DNA of 64,000 nucleotides from Photobacterium lutimaris (GTDB lineage Bacteria > Pseudomonadota > Gammaproteobacteria > Enterobacterales > Vibrionaceae), in assembly GCF_003025555.1 (NCBI RefSeq), contig NZ_PYMH01000001.1, forward strand, positions 1,203,093 to 1,267,092, read 5' to 3'. Shown here one piece after another: positions 19,060-28,993 of this stretch (its first letter is position 1; each line of letters starts with the position of its first letter). The position numbers and the translations under genes are program-made. Below the pieces are notes generated by a model. It worked only from the letters and a program-made list of their open reading frames with translations. It was not told the DNA's origin and did no database searches.

Positions 19060-21096
19060 ATGACAAACCCAGAATCTTCTAATATTGGTTATCCCGCAGA
19101 CAATCCGCCTCAGTTGCTGTGGATGCCGGAGAAAGATCGCATTCACAACAGCAAGCTGTATCAATTCATGGTTAAGCTGAGTGAGAAAAAGAACACCCTC
19201 TATCATGATTACAATCAGTTGCATAACTGGAGTGTCAACCATAGTGAAGAGTTCTGGAGTATGGTGTGGGACTTCTGCCAAGTCGAAGGAGCCAAAAAGC
19301 CCCCTGTAACATTTTGCCCCCCCGATAGCAGTACACCAGCCAAAGATACCCAGTGGTTCCCGCACGCTAAACTCAACTATGCCGAAAACCTCCTGCGCAA
19401 CTGGCGCACCCACGCCGCGGCGGATGCCATCATTTACCATTGCGAAGGCGATCCTCAGCAGCGCCAACACCTTAGCTGGCAGCAACTGTATCGACAAACC
19501 TCACAGGTCGCGAGCTTTCTCCATCAGATCGGGATCAAAAAAGGGGACGTTGTTGCGGGGTATTTACCGAACATCCCCCAAACGGTTGTGGCTATGCTGG
19601 CTACCACTGCGCTAGGCGCAATTTGGACCTCCACCTCGCCGGATTTTGGGGCTGAGAGCGTGATAGAGCGCTTTGGGCAAACTAAACCGAAAGTGATGTT
19701 TTTCGCCCAAGGTTATCAGTACAACGGAAAGACTATGTCTTATTTCGACAAGGTCGCTGCCGTCAGTGCCAATATTCCGGAACTCGCACATCTAATCGAA
19801 ATCCCAGCAACGCCAGAACAGATTCCACAGGACACGGTTTCTATTCCTGATACCATCAATCATCACTACTGGACCGATATCCTCGACAGTACCGTACCCA
19901 GTGAACTGGGATTTACCCCCGTCCCGTTCAACCATCCGCTTTATATCCTGTATTCGTCAGGTACAACAGGTAAACCCAAGTGTATTGTCCATAGTGTGGG
20001 TGGCACCTTACTCAATCACCTTAAAGAGCACCAATTACAAACGGATATTCGCACCGGTGACAAGGTATTTTACTTCACCACTTGCGGCTGGATGATGTGG
20101 AATTGGCTAGTATCAGGGCTTGCCTCAGGCGCGACCTTAATTCTGTATGACGGCTCCCCTTTCTACCCCGACGGTAATGTTTTATGGAAGATGGCCGAGC
20201 AAGAACAAGTGACGTTATTCGGCACTTCAGCCAAATACCTCGAGGCTCTGGAAAAACAAGGTTACCGCCCCAAAGACAAGGCTAACCTGTCATCTCTGCG
20301 TACACTGTGTTCTACCGGCTCCGTGCTTGCCCCGGAGCAGTTTGATTATGTCTATGATGCCATTCATAGTGACATCCAACTTGCTAGCATTTCAGGCGGC
20401 ACCGATATATGCGGCTGCTTTGCCCTCGGTAACCCGATTAGCCCCGTTTATCGAGGTGAATGCCAAGGGCGCGCATTAGGCATGGATGTACAAGTATTCA
20501 ATGAACAAGGCCGAGCTGTTCATCTACAACACGGCGAGCTCGTTTGTCGCAACAGTTTCCCTAATCAACCGATTGGCTTTTGGAGCGACCCAGATGGCAG
20601 CAAGTACCATGACGCCTACTGGAATACCTTCCCAGATACTTGGCACCACGGCGATTATGTTAGCCTATCGAATACTGGCGGAATGGTGTTCTACGGTCGC
20701 TCCGATGCCGTACTTAACCCCGGAGGAGTAAGAATTGGCACCGCAGAAATATACCGCCAGGTAAACCGGTTGGATGAAATCAAAGACTCACTAGTCATAG
20801 GCCAAAACCAAGGCACAGATGTCCGCGTTGTCTTGTTTGTCCAACTAGCCGACGGTGAACTGCTCACGGACGCATTGAAAGCCAATATCAAGCAGAAGAT
20901 CCGCGAACACTGCTCACCCCGCCATGTCCCCGAAGTCATCCTGGCAGTAAAAGACGTCCCCCGGACCAAGTCTGGCAAGCTAGTAGAATTGGCTGTTCGC
21001 AATATCGTCCATGATCAGCCAGTGAAAAATGTTGGGGCGCTGGCAAACCCTGAATCTTTGGAGGAGTTTAGGGATCGGGATGAGTTGAAAACTTAA
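19060..21096 (+). CDS. Acetoacetyl-CoA synthetase
   Basis: 678 residues from ATG 19060, six bases after AAGGAG (19048-19053); ATGs at 19045 and 19057 are possible but fit the site less well. It is an ANL-superfamily adenylating enzyme that activates acetoacetate to acetoacetyl-CoA. The P-loop is LYSSGTTGKPKCIVHS and the catalytic Lys lies in PRTKSGKLVE near the C-terminus. Position at the end of the tyrosine pathway explains the substrate: it captures the acetoacetate released by FahA. Usual symbol aacS or acsA-like. Confidence 0.9.
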   Translation: MTNPESSNIGYPADNPPQLLWMPEKDRIHNSKLYQFMVKLSEKKNTLYHDYNQLHNWSVNHSEEFWSMVWDFCQVEGAKKPPVTFCPPDSSTPAKDTQWFPHAKLNYAENLLRNWRTHAAADAIIYHCEGDPQQRQHLSWQQLYRQTSQVASFLHQIGIKKGDVVAGYLPNIPQTVVAMLATTALGAIWTSTSPDFGAESVIERFGQTKPKVMFFAQGYQYNGKTMSYFDKVAAVSANIPELAHLIEIPATPEQIPQDTVSIPDTINHHYWTDILDSTVPSELGFTPVPFNHPLYILYSSGTTGKPKCIVHSVGGTLLNHLKEHQLQTDIRTGDKVFYFTTCGWMMWNWLVSGLASGATLILYDGSPFYPDGNVLWKMAEQEQVTLFGTSAKYLEALEKQGYRPKDKANLSSLRTLCSTGSVLAPEQFDYVYDAIHSDIQLASISGGTDICGCFALGNPISPVYRGECQGRALGMDVQVFNEQGRAVHLQHGELVCRNSFPNQPIGFWSDPDGSKYHDAYWNTFPDTWHHGDYVSLSNTGGMVFYGRSDAVLNPGGVRIGTAEIYRQVNRLDEIKDSLVIGQNQGTDVRVVLFVQLADGELLTDALKANIKQKIREHCSPRHVPEVILAVKDVPRTKSGKLVELAVRNIVHDQPVKNVGALANPESLEEFRDRDELKT

Positions 21097-21122
21097 GTCA
21101 TTCACTCATCTTAAAAACTAAT

Positions 21123-22151
21123 TTACTTCAACCATGGTGACGTAATACAAATCGTCTGCTGGTCGAAATCTATCGTCCCTTCAACACCTAGCGGGGTGAC
21201 CAGCATCGGGTGGGTATGACAGCTATCAAAACCATTTAAAATAGGAACAGGTTGCCCGTTTAGCACTTCCATCAATACATCCAGTGGTTGGCGACCTGTC
21301 CTCTTATCATCAAACAGTTCATGCTTTCCTAAAATAATGGCGGATACCTTATCAAACACGCCGCAAAGCTTTAAATGACTGAACGAGCGCTCGACTGTTT
21401 CTATCCCCTTTAAACAATCCTCCAACAGCAAGATGTCTCCTTGCTGTATTTCAGGCATGTATGGGCTTCCCCATATTCCTGCCATTGTGTTTAAGTTCCC
21501 ACCAATAACTCGGCCTTTAATCACCCCATTACCGATAAATTGCCAATCATTAGCCTGAGTCAGTTTGGCTTCACATTGGTTTTCCCAATCAATTTTTACG
21601 TCTGTCCACTGCTCTGGCATTTGATAACGATAAGGTGGATTTTGCTTTTGACGCCGACTTTCATATGCCGTTTCACATAGCAGCGTCTCGAAGGAAGCAA
21701 ACGTCTCATCGACTAGCGGCGGATACTCACCAAACGATGCCACTAAGGCTGGGCCGTAAAAGGTAACAAGGCCGGTTTGAGCATAGATGCCCAGTAGCAA
21801 GGCGGTAACGTCCGAATAACCAATAATAATTTTGGGATCTTTCTTTAACGCCGCATAGTCAATATAAGGCAATAGCGCATTACTGTTATTTCCGCCAATA
21901 GTCGAAATAATACAGCGGACTTGCGGGTCGCGAATTAACACATTGAGCTCGTCAGCCCTTTGCTGGATACTGCCCGAACGGTAGTAGTCTGACTGACCGG
22001 TCAATTTTCCCGCTTTCAGGTTAAACCCTTTTTGTTGTAAATACGCTTTTGCCCTTTCAAAACGCTTAGGAGCAAAACAGGTCGCAGGCGATGATGGCGA
22101 GAAAAAGCCAATGGTATCGCCTTGTTTAAGTGCTGGAGCTAGTATTGCCAT
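21123..22151 (-). CDS. S66-family serine peptidase (LD-carboxypeptidase / MccF-like)
   Basis: 342 residues with the S66 catalytic triad in order: Ser113 in GYSDVTALL, Glu244 in LLLEDC and His312 in CHTHPMLVTPLG. The family includes murein LD-carboxypeptidase LdcA and the microcin C7 immunity peptidase MccF; the long insert and C-terminal His context look closer to the MccF side. It is cytoplasmic, with no signal peptide. It converges on the tyrosine cluster and appears monocistronic. The substrate is not determined. Confidence 0.85.
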   Translation of the reverse strand: MAILAPALKQGDTIGFFSPSSPATCFAPKRFERAKAYLQQKGFNLKAGKLTGQSDYYRSGSIQQRADELNVLIRDPQVRCIISTIGGNNSNALLPYIDYAALKKDPKIIIGYSDVTALLLGIYAQTGLVTFYGPALVASFGEYPPLVDETFASFETLLCETAYESRRQKQNPPYRYQMPEQWTDVKIDWENQCEAKLTQANDWQFIGNGVIKGRVIGGNLNTMAGIWGSPYMPEIQQGDILLLEDCLKGIETVERSFSHLKLCGVFDKVSAIILGKHELFDDKRTGRQPLDVLMEVLNGQPVPILNGFDSCHTHPMLVTPLGVEGTIDFDQQTICITSPWLK

Positions 22152-22521
22152 TCTTACCTCATTTATTCTGAATAACTAAATTAAATTAATACCATCAATA
22201 ACTTAAGCTCGGTAGTTCTAACACTGTCATTAAGTTAACAGTTAGGTTTTCATCACAATCGAGCAATAAACGTCCTTCATTAGCATTGAATCTAAAACAC
22301 GCCCTATAATTAGAGCACGAAACATAATGATAAAATCAAAACAAATCCCACAATACGAGTTTCCAATCTTACACAAGAAGCTAAATACTTAATTTTTCAT
22401 GCTAAAATACAAACGCTGTTCACATTCACTTATAGATCACCTACAATCATTTTTGAGAAACTCATTCGAACACTAATAATTGTGAGTGAGTGAACCCAAC
22501 CTTTGAGAAAGGATACTCGAG
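22152..22521. other. Divergent promoter region of the S66 peptidase and the betaine transporter
   Basis: 370 AT-rich bases without a gene. They should hold the promoters for both sides. AAAGGA before the ATG at 22522 is a likely ribosome binding site. I see no clear operator. Confidence 0.5.
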
Positions 22522-23511
22522 ATGAATTATAAAACCCCATTACTGCTTGCTATAAGTGCAATGGCAATGAATGCCAATGCCAGCGAATGTGGGAAAGTCA
22601 CCATTGCCGACATGAACTGGAGTTCCGCCAGCCTTATCGCCAACATTGACCGCTTTATTTTGGAACACGGCTACGATTGTGATGCCGAGTTGATACCTGG
22701 CGATACCATGCCAACCGGTACATCCATGATTGAAAAAGGTCAGCCAGATGTTGCTCCTGAACTATGGAGCAACAGCTTGAAAGATGCGCTGGATAAAGGC
22801 GTCGAGGAAAAACGCTTACGCTATGCCGGTAAAGCTCTGGTCGATGGTGGTGAAGAAGGGTTCTGGGTACCATCTTACCTGGTAGAAAAATATCCAGAGA
22901 TGAAAACGATCGAAGGTGTTGAGAAACATGCCAAGCTATTTAAGCACCCAGAAGACCCTGATAAGTCTGCCTTCTACAGCTGTCCGGCGGGTTGGAACTG
23001 CCAAATCAGTGCAGGCAACCTGTTTAAAGCCATGAAGCTTGATGAAGCTGGCTTTGTCATTGTGGATCCGGGTTCAGCGGCAGGATTATCAGGCTCTATC
23101 GCTAAAGCCTATGAACGCCAAGAACCATGGTTTGGTTATTATTGGGCACCGACGGCAGTACTGGGTAAATACAATATGGTCAAAGTGGATTTCGGTAGCG
23201 GTATCAATGAAGAAGAATTCGTGAAATGTACCACTAACTCTGAATGTGAATCACCTAAAACCACCATGTACCCGCCATCACCCGTTCACACCATTACCAC
23301 TGAAAAGTTTGCTGCTCGTTCACCTGAAACCTACGAATACTTTACCAAAAGAGGCTTCACCAATGCCGACATGAATCAAATCCTGGCATGGATGGAAGAC
23401 AATCAGGCGGATGGTGAGGAAGCAATGTTCTATTTCCTCGAGGAGTATCCACAAATCTGGCAGCAATGGGTACCACAAGATGTCGTGAAAAAAGTGCAAA
23501 ATGCACTGTAA
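22522..23511 (+). CDS. Glycine betaine/proline-type ABC transporter, periplasmic binding protein
   Basis: 329 residues with a signal peptide (about 1-20, ending MNANAS) and an OpuAC/ProX domain. Trp-rich blocks MNWSSASL, PELWSN, EEGFWVPSYLV and WFGYYWAPT are the kind of residues that cage quaternary amines. Four extra cysteines (CPAGWNC, CTTNSEC) may form two disulfides. It precedes the permease and ATPase genes, the reverse of E. coli proVWX order. The substrate is probably betaine, choline or a related osmolyte. Confidence 0.85.
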   Translation: MNYKTPLLLAISAMAMNANASECGKVTIADMNWSSASLIANIDRFILEHGYDCDAELIPGDTMPTGTSMIEKGQPDVAPELWSNSLKDALDKGVEEKRLRYAGKALVDGGEEGFWVPSYLVEKYPEMKTIEGVEKHAKLFKHPEDPDKSAFYSCPAGWNCQISAGNLFKAMKLDEAGFVIVDPGSAAGLSGSIAKAYERQEPWFGYYWAPTAVLGKYNMVKVDFGSGINEEEFVKCTTNSECESPKTTMYPPSPVHTITTEKFAARSPETYEYFTKRGFTNADMNQILAWMEDNQADGEEAMFYFLEEYPQIWQQWVPQDVVKKVQNAL

Positions 23512-23553
23512 GTCACATCTGAAATTTAAGGTATAGGATTACCTTGTTGTACG

Positions 23554-23575
23554 CCAGAGCCTTTTGGGGCTCTGG
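23554..23575 (+). other. Intercistronic hairpin between binding-protein and permease genes
   Basis: CCAGAGCC / GGCTCTGG, 8 bp, with loop TTTTGG and no U-run. A stable hairpin after a binding-protein gene often protects that mRNA segment and raises its yield over the permease; this role is inference. Confidence 0.55.
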
Positions 23576-23593
23576 TAAGAAAAGGAATTAAAC

Positions 23594-24493
23594 ATGTCAG
23601 AGTCTAATTGGCTTAGCGAATTCCCGGAAATGGATCGTTCAGATCTTCGGGTTATCCGCAAAACACTCGATGGCGCCTATCGTGATTTCTCACGTGAATA
23701 CGGTGACCTTATCGAATCTTTATTCGATCCTCTACTAACGTTCTTGGTCTGGTTTGAAAAGCTACTCCTTTCCACACCCTGGATCATCGTACTTGGAGTT
23801 TGTACTGCGCTAATTTATGCAGCGAGCCGCTCTTGGAAGCTCGCTCTAGGATGCTTTACCTCCCTTATTCTCATCGGATATTTCGGTATGTGGGAGGACA
23901 CAATGCGTACGCTCAGTATCATAACCGTATGTACTATGCTTGCCATTCTAATGGGCATTCCTATCGGCATCGCCATGGCCCGCTCGAACCGTGTGCAGTC
24001 TGTCGTGACGCCATTACTTGATGTCATGCAGACGATGCCAGCCTTTGTATACCTCATCCCTGTGGTGATGCTGCTGGGTATAGGAAAAATCCCCGGACTT
24101 ATCGCCGTGGTGATCTACGCTATCCCACCTGTGATCCGCCTGACCAACTTGGGGATCCGTCTCGTTGACAAAGAAGTATTAGAAGCGGCAACGGCTTTCG
24201 GAGCCAATAAACATCAGAGGTTACTCGGTGTTCAACTCCCGTTAGCGATGCCAACCATCATGGCCGGTATTAACCAGACAATAATGATGGCGCTGTCCAT
24301 GGTGGTAATTGCTTCCATGATTGGCGTTAAAGGATTGGGCCAACCTGTTCTTAAGTCGATCACCAATCAATACTTTACACTGGGATTGTTAAACGGCCTC
24401 GCCATTGTGGCACTTGCTATCCTGTTCGATCGTGCTTCACAGGCTTATGCTAAGCGCACTCAGACCCATTTAGGAGAGCTCGCGCATGACTGA
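23594..24493 (+). CDS. Glycine betaine/proline-type ABC transporter, permease
   Basis: 299 residues of a ProW/OpuAB-type permease with about six membrane segments. The coupling-helix region EAATAFGANKHQRLLGVQLPLAMPTIMAG is the EAA loop that contacts the ATPase. The start has AAGGA eight bases upstream. Its end overlaps the ATPase gene by eight bases, so the two are coupled. Confidence 0.9.
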   Translation: MSESNWLSEFPEMDRSDLRVIRKTLDGAYRDFSREYGDLIESLFDPLLTFLVWFEKLLLSTPWIIVLGVCTALIYAASRSWKLALGCFTSLILIGYFGMWEDTMRTLSIITVCTMLAILMGIPIGIAMARSNRVQSVVTPLLDVMQTMPAFVYLIPVVMLLGIGKIPGLIAVVIYAIPPVIRLTNLGIRLVDKEVLEAATAFGANKHQRLLGVQLPLAMPTIMAGINQTIMMALSMVVIASMIGVKGLGQPVLKSITNQYFTLGLLNGLAIVALAILFDRASQAYAKRTQTHLGELAHD

Positions 24494-25730
24494 ACCATTA
24501 ATTGAAGTTAGCGGTCTGTATAAAGTCTTTGGCCCAAAGCCGGCATCGGTGATAGACCGGGTTAAAAATGGGGAAAGCAAAGATAAGCTGCTCAATGATA
24601 CCGGCCATACTGTTGGCCTTAAAGATATCAACCTTAAGATCAATAAAGGAGAAATCTTTGTCATTATGGGCCTATCGGGATCAGGCAAATCAACGTTAAT
24701 ACGGCACTTCAATCGCTTGATTGACCCTACATTAGGGAAGATCTTAGTTGAAGGTATTGACGTAATGAAACTCTCAGTAAATGAGTTAGTTACCTTCCGG
24801 CGGCATAAGATGTCGATGGTTTTCCAACGGTTTGGCCTATTACCTCATCGCTCAGTGGTAGATAATGTTGCTTATGGGCTAGAAATCCAAGGAATGAGTA
24901 AAACAGATCGAATCGCTAAGGCAACGGAATGGCTTGAAACCGTGGGCCTTAAAGGTTATGAAAACCAATACCCGGCTCAATTATCAGGCGGACAGCAGCA
25001 ACGTGTTGGTCTCGCTCGAGCACTCAGTACGGATGCGGAAATCCTGTTGATGGATGAGGCGTTTTCAGCCCTTGACCCGTTAATCCGCAGTGAAATGCAA
25101 GATCAGCTGATTTCACTTCAGGAAAAACTGCACAAAACCATTATCTTCATCACCCACGATTTAGATGAAGCCTTGCGATTAGGGGATCGGATCGTCATCC
25201 TTAAAGACGGTGAATTGGTTCAGCAGGGATCGCCAGATCAAATACTGCTTCATCCAGCAGATGAATACGTTGAAGCATTTGTCAAAGATGTTAATCGAGC
25301 TAGAGCATTAACAGTTGAAACCGTTATGCAGCCTCCGGCCTACCGGATTACAGCGAAAACCATTGAAGAAGCTTTGGTTGAGATGAAACGAATCAAACAA
25401 GATTACGCTTACAACGTTACTGAGGAAGGCTATCAGGGTGTGGTAACAAAGGAAAGTTTACTCAATGCAGCTAAAACTGATGCGAGCCAAAGTCTAGAAG
25501 ACGACATTTATGAAGAGGTCCCAGTCATCTCAGCCGGTTCTGCCATCGAGGAAGTATTACCAGACACCATGTCGTGTGATTACTCCTTGCCTGTCGTTGA
25601 CGAAGATGGAAACTTACAAGGTGAGCTTGAGCGCAGTGCCGTAGCAGAAATTTTCACTGATACTAATGAGGCTAAGACGGCTTCAAAAGAAGACCTAACC
25701 GTCCAACCGGTGGTGGATAAAGCCTCATAA
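24486..25730 (+). CDS. Glycine betaine/proline-type ABC transporter, ATPase with CBS region
   Basis: 414 residues. Walker A GLSGSGKS (62-69), signature LSGGQQQR, Walker B ILLMDEAFSALD and the switch His in FITHDLDEA are all intact. Residues after about 275 form two CBS-type segments (VMQPPAYRITAKTIEEAL and PVISAGSAIEEVL), which in OpuA/ProV sense ionic strength or cyclic di-AMP. The pattern fits osmotic regulation of uptake. Confidence 0.92.
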   Translation: MTEPLIEVSGLYKVFGPKPASVIDRVKNGESKDKLLNDTGHTVGLKDINLKINKGEIFVIMGLSGSGKSTLIRHFNRLIDPTLGKILVEGIDVMKLSVNELVTFRRHKMSMVFQRFGLLPHRSVVDNVAYGLEIQGMSKTDRIAKATEWLETVGLKGYENQYPAQLSGGQQQRVGLARALSTDAEILLMDEAFSALDPLIRSEMQDQLISLQEKLHKTIIFITHDLDEALRLGDRIVILKDGELVQQGSPDQILLHPADEYVEAFVKDVNRARALTVETVMQPPAYRITAKTIEEALVEMKRIKQDYAYNVTEEGYQGVVTKESLLNAAKTDASQSLEDDIYEEVPVISAGSAIEEVLPDTMSCDYSLPVVDEDGNLQGELERSAVAEIFTDTNEAKTASKEDLTVQPVVDKAS

Positions 25731-25760
25731 TCCTCTAAACGTTGATTTTATTTAAAATAA

Positions 25761-25799
25761 AAAAACGCCCACACCGATTTATCGGTATGGGCGTTTTTA
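25761..25799. terminator. Bidirectional terminator after the ABC transporter
   Basis: AAAAACGCCCACACCGAT pairs with ATCGGTATGGGCGTTTTT with one mismatch and loop TT. A and T runs flank both sides, so it serves the transporter operon and the facing gene at 25824. Confidence 0.88.
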
Positions 25800-25823
25800 G
25801 AAGGTACGCTGAAGGACGCAGCG

Positions 25824-26198
25824 TTATGAAATTTCTTTCATTGCAGAAACAACGGATGGATCATTTAGCAGATTAAATAGCATGCTCTTTGCTGATGCTC
25901 GCTGAGCGTCAGATAATGCTTTCTTTGGGTTTTCTCGGCATAGTGTCAGTATGTTTTTGATGAACTTACTGTTAGTCCCAGATAGCTCGTACACAAATCG
26001 TAGCGTATCAAGCAACTCCCCCTGAGGCAGGCTATAAACCGCCATTTCACAGCTGAGGTTATCCATGGCCAGAAAGTTGTTCACTACCTCACGACGCTCT
26101 GCATTGAACTTCTCTTTAGCGATGTGGCCATCAATTAAAGCCTGTACTCTTTCAGCGATAGCTAAAGGCACTTCCATTGTTTTGGTTTCATGAGTCAT
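25824..26198 (-). CDS. Hypothetical protein
   Basis: 124 residues from ATG 26198 with AGGAGA eight bases upstream. It is soluble and mostly helical, with no signal peptide: MTHETKTMEVPLAIAERVQA...SDPSVV-like end PSVVSAMKEIS. I do not recognise a family. It is monocistronic, between the transporter terminator and the COG0523 gene. Confidence 0.7.
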   Translation of the reverse strand: MTHETKTMEVPLAIAERVQALIDGHIAKEKFNAERREVVNNFLAMDNLSCEMAVYSLPQGELLDTLRFVYELSGTNSKFIKNILTLCRENPKKALSDAQRASAKSMLFNLLNDPSVVSAMKEIS

Positions 26199-26373
26199 CG
26201 TTGTTTCTCCTGCTCTAACTGGGGTTGACCTACAGCCTCGGTAATCTGGTGATACTTCGATTACTCGTATGAATAATCAAGAATAACACTTGAATGGCAT
26301 TACCTCATCTTACAAATCGCAGATCCCACTGCGTGAAAGACTGTAGGAGCAATTTCATTTTACAAATAAAGGG

Positions 26374-27348
26374 TTATAAGTTTGAGATCTTAATCAAGAT
26401 AGACTCCAGCTCATCCCAAGGCATGAGTTGGCTATCGATTACTTCTAGACGGCTTTCAAACCCTTCAAGGGTCATATGGTTAACCGAGACGACGCCGTGG
26501 TTAACATTAAAGGCATGGCAACCTTTGTTGGTATTAATGACACCTTTCACACGTTCTGCTGTTAGGTTGCAGAACAAAGAAAACAGTTGGTCAAAATCGA
26601 AAATGACCTCAGCGCCAAAGATCCAACCGCAGCTAAAGTAACCCTGACCTTTGTTCTCTTTGCGGATATATTTCTGGTTTGGCGGCAGCTGGAACTGCGG
26701 CTCCATATCAGCATGCTCGTGGTGGTGGGCTTCTATTGTTGGTGATTGATCTTGCTCTGCTCGGTCAGTATCTAGCAGATCAATGGGAAACTCACCCTGC
26801 TTGACCAACAGGCTCGCCAGTTTTTCCGGCTGCTGCGTTGCCACCCAGTGTTCGAATATGCTCGCATCAACCTCGTCACACTCGTCGAGTTTGTTACCTA
26901 TAACAATCTCTGCCACATCGAGTTGATCATTGAAGTTCTGGTTTTCCGTATACTTTTTATTAGAGAGGTTACGAGGGTCAACCAAAGCAACAGTGGCTTT
27001 CAAATCGATATAATCTTTGAACTGATTGGATGTTAGCACCGAGATAATTTTATGAGGATGGCCCAATCCGGTTGGCTCTATCAACAGTCGGTCTGGTTTC
27101 TGCCGTAATAACGCGGTGATCCCGACAGAGGTCGGCACGCCAGCTGTACAGCACATACAGCCCCCAGGGACTTCTTTGATCATCGCACCAGAATCAGTAA
27201 GAATGGCACCATCAATACCGATTTCGCCAAATTCATTGACCAGAACAGCCCACTTTTCATTGGCTGGTTTGTTCTTAAGTAGATTAAGGATTGTCGTGGT
27301 TTTTCCAACACCCAGAAAACCGGTGATGACATTCGTTGGTATGCGCAT
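26374..27348 (-). CDS. COG0523 G3E GTPase / metallochaperone (YjiA/CobW-like)
   Basis: 324 residues from ATG 27348. The P-loop GFLGVGKTT (10-18) and the metal-binding GCMCC motif (63-67) define COG0523. The C-terminal CobW domain follows a His-rich linker (EAHHHEHADMEP). Such proteins insert or store Zn, Co or Ni and are often Zur-controlled, but I see no clear Zur box upstream. The start is uncertain: ATG 27348 and in-frame ATG 27372 both lack a clear ribosome binding site. Confidence 0.85.
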   Translation of the reverse strand: MRIPTNVITGFLGVGKTTTILNLLKNKPANEKWAVLVNEFGEIGIDGAILTDSGAMIKEVPGGCMCCTAGVPTSVGITALLRQKPDRLLIEPTGLGHPHKIISVLTSNQFKDYIDLKATVALVDPRNLSNKKYTENQNFNDQLDVAEIVIGNKLDECDEVDASIFEHWVATQQPEKLASLLVKQGEFPIDLLDTDRAEQDQSPTIEAHHHEHADMEPQFQLPPNQKYIRKENKGQGYFSCGWIFGAEVIFDFDQLFSLFCNLTAERVKGVINTNKGCHAFNVNHGVVSVNHMTLEGFESRLEVIDSQLMPWDELESILIKISNL

Positions 27349-27610
27349 AGTGAGTGATTTTTCCGTAAACATTGACGAGAAATTTACATGAAATATGCCC
27401 GAGCCACAAATCATTGTGGCTCTATTGTGGCACTAAGGCTTTTGATTTATTTTAGTTTATTATCCAAGATTAGAGCGTTGGGTGAAAACTCACCCTTTTT
27501 GAGCGCTTGCCAATCATAAATTCTGTAAAACCATGCCATTAATGGCAATTCCGCTCACAATTTGTTTACATAACGTTTTCCGTGAGATTGCTAACACGCA
27601 AGGAGCATCT

Positions 27611-28993
27611 ATGCTAAACCCTGCAACAGCGCAAGCAGTGATCGACCATGCCCTCTTCCTTGGCGCCGATTTTGCCGAACTGTTTATCGAACATCATCAA
27701 TCTAGTTCAGTTGAACTTCTGTCCGGTGACATTGACAAGGTCAATTCCGGTATCGATTTTGGTATCGGCGTGCGCCTGTTTTTCGGCCACAAAGTGCTTT
27801 ACGGCTACACCAACAGCACCGATGAGGAAGAGCTAAAGCGAGTCACAGGGCTACTAGCCGCCAAAGATAAACGCGACCAAATCGTCAATGCGGGCACGCT
27901 TAACCTAAGCCGCTACCAGACCAAACATGCTTGTCAGCAGCCTTTGAGCCAAAGCCCTAACCTTGATGCCAAAATTGCCTTCCTGCGTCAGTGCGATGCT
28001 GCCGCACGAGATGAAGATGAAAAAATCAATCAGTTCATCGGTCGTATTTTGCAACGTGAGCAACAAATCGAGATCTTCAATTCAACAGGCTTACACATTG
28101 GTGATACCCGCCATTACACCCGTGTTGCTGCCACTGCAATTGCACAAAACGGTAGTGAGCAATCAACCGGATTTGAAGCGCCTGGCGCATTAACAGGTTG
28201 GGAATTCAATACCCACTTGGATGCCAAAGAGCTTGGTCATGCCGTGGCTAAACAAGCGATGGTGAAACTATTTGCCGAAAATTGCCCTTCCGGTGAAATG
28301 CCGGTCATTATTGGTAATGGCTTTGGTGGCGTTATCTTCCATGAAGCCTGTGGCCACTTACTGGAAACCACCTCGGTTGCCAAAAAAGCCTCTGTCTTCC
28401 ACGATAAGATGGGAGAGATAATTGCTAATTCAGTAGTAAGTGCGGTCGATGATGGCACCATGGCCAATGAGTGGGGCTCTATCAATATCGATGACGAAGG
28501 GATGGAAACCCAGCGTACCCAGTTGATCAAAGACGGCAAGCTGACTAGCTTCATGGTTGATCACATGGGCTCACTGAAAACCGGATTTACCCCAACGGGC
28601 TCAGGCCGTCGTGAATCCTACAAATATGCACCAACCTCGAGAATGCGTAACACCTTCATCGAACCAGGTGATAGCTCTTTGGATGAAATGATCGCCAGCG
28701 TTGAAAAAGGAATCTATGCCAAGAAGATGGGCGGTGGATCAGTTCAACCAGGTACAGGTGAGTTTAACTTTGCCGTACAAGAAGCTTACTTGGTCGAAGA
28801 TGGCCAGATCACTAAACCATTAAAATCAGCTACGTTGATCAGCACAGGTCCTAAAGTGCTTAAAGAGATCTCGATGATCGGAAGTGATTTTGCCTTGGCC
28901 GCAGGAATGTGTGGCTCTGTAAGCGGCTCGGTGCCTACCACGGTTGGCCAGCCAGCACTTAAAGTGGACAACATTCTTGTAGGGGGTAACTAA
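27611..28993 (+). CDS. TldD-family metallopeptidase
   Basis: 460 residues from ATG 27611 with AAGGAG just upstream. The zinc-binding HEACGH motif (His244-His249) inside FGGVIFHEACGHLLE marks the catalytic TldD subunit. In E. coli TldD/TldE degrade unfolded peptides, mature microcin B17 and process CcdA. Here the TldE/PmbA partner follows directly, sharing TAATG. In E. coli tldD and pmbA are unlinked, so this pair may be a second, paralogous system. A rather short member (E. coli TldD is 481). Confidence 0.9.
   Translation: MLNPATAQAVIDHALFLGADFAELFIEHHQSSSVELLSGDIDKVNSGIDFGIGVRLFFGHKVLYGYTNSTDEEELKRVTGLLAAKDKRDQIVNAGTLNLSRYQTKHACQQPLSQSPNLDAKIAFLRQCDAAARDEDEKINQFIGRILQREQQIEIFNSTGLHIGDTRHYTRVAATAIAQNGSEQSTGFEAPGALTGWEFNTHLDAKELGHAVAKQAMVKLFAENCPSGEMPVIIGNGFGGVIFHEACGHLLETTSVAKKASVFHDKMGEIIANSVVSAVDDGTMANEWGSINIDDEGMETQRTQLIKDGKLTSFMVDHMGSLKTGFTPTGSGRRESYKYAPTSRMRNTFIEPGDSSLDEMIASVEKGIYAKKMGGGSVQPGTGEFNFAVQEAYLVEDGQITKPLKSATLISTGPKVLKEISMIGSDFALAAGMCGSVSGSVPTTVGQPALKVDNILVGGN

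Noticed and set aside
26294..26641. 115-codon plus-strand frame
   Set aside because: Mostly antisense to the COG0523 gene and random-looking.
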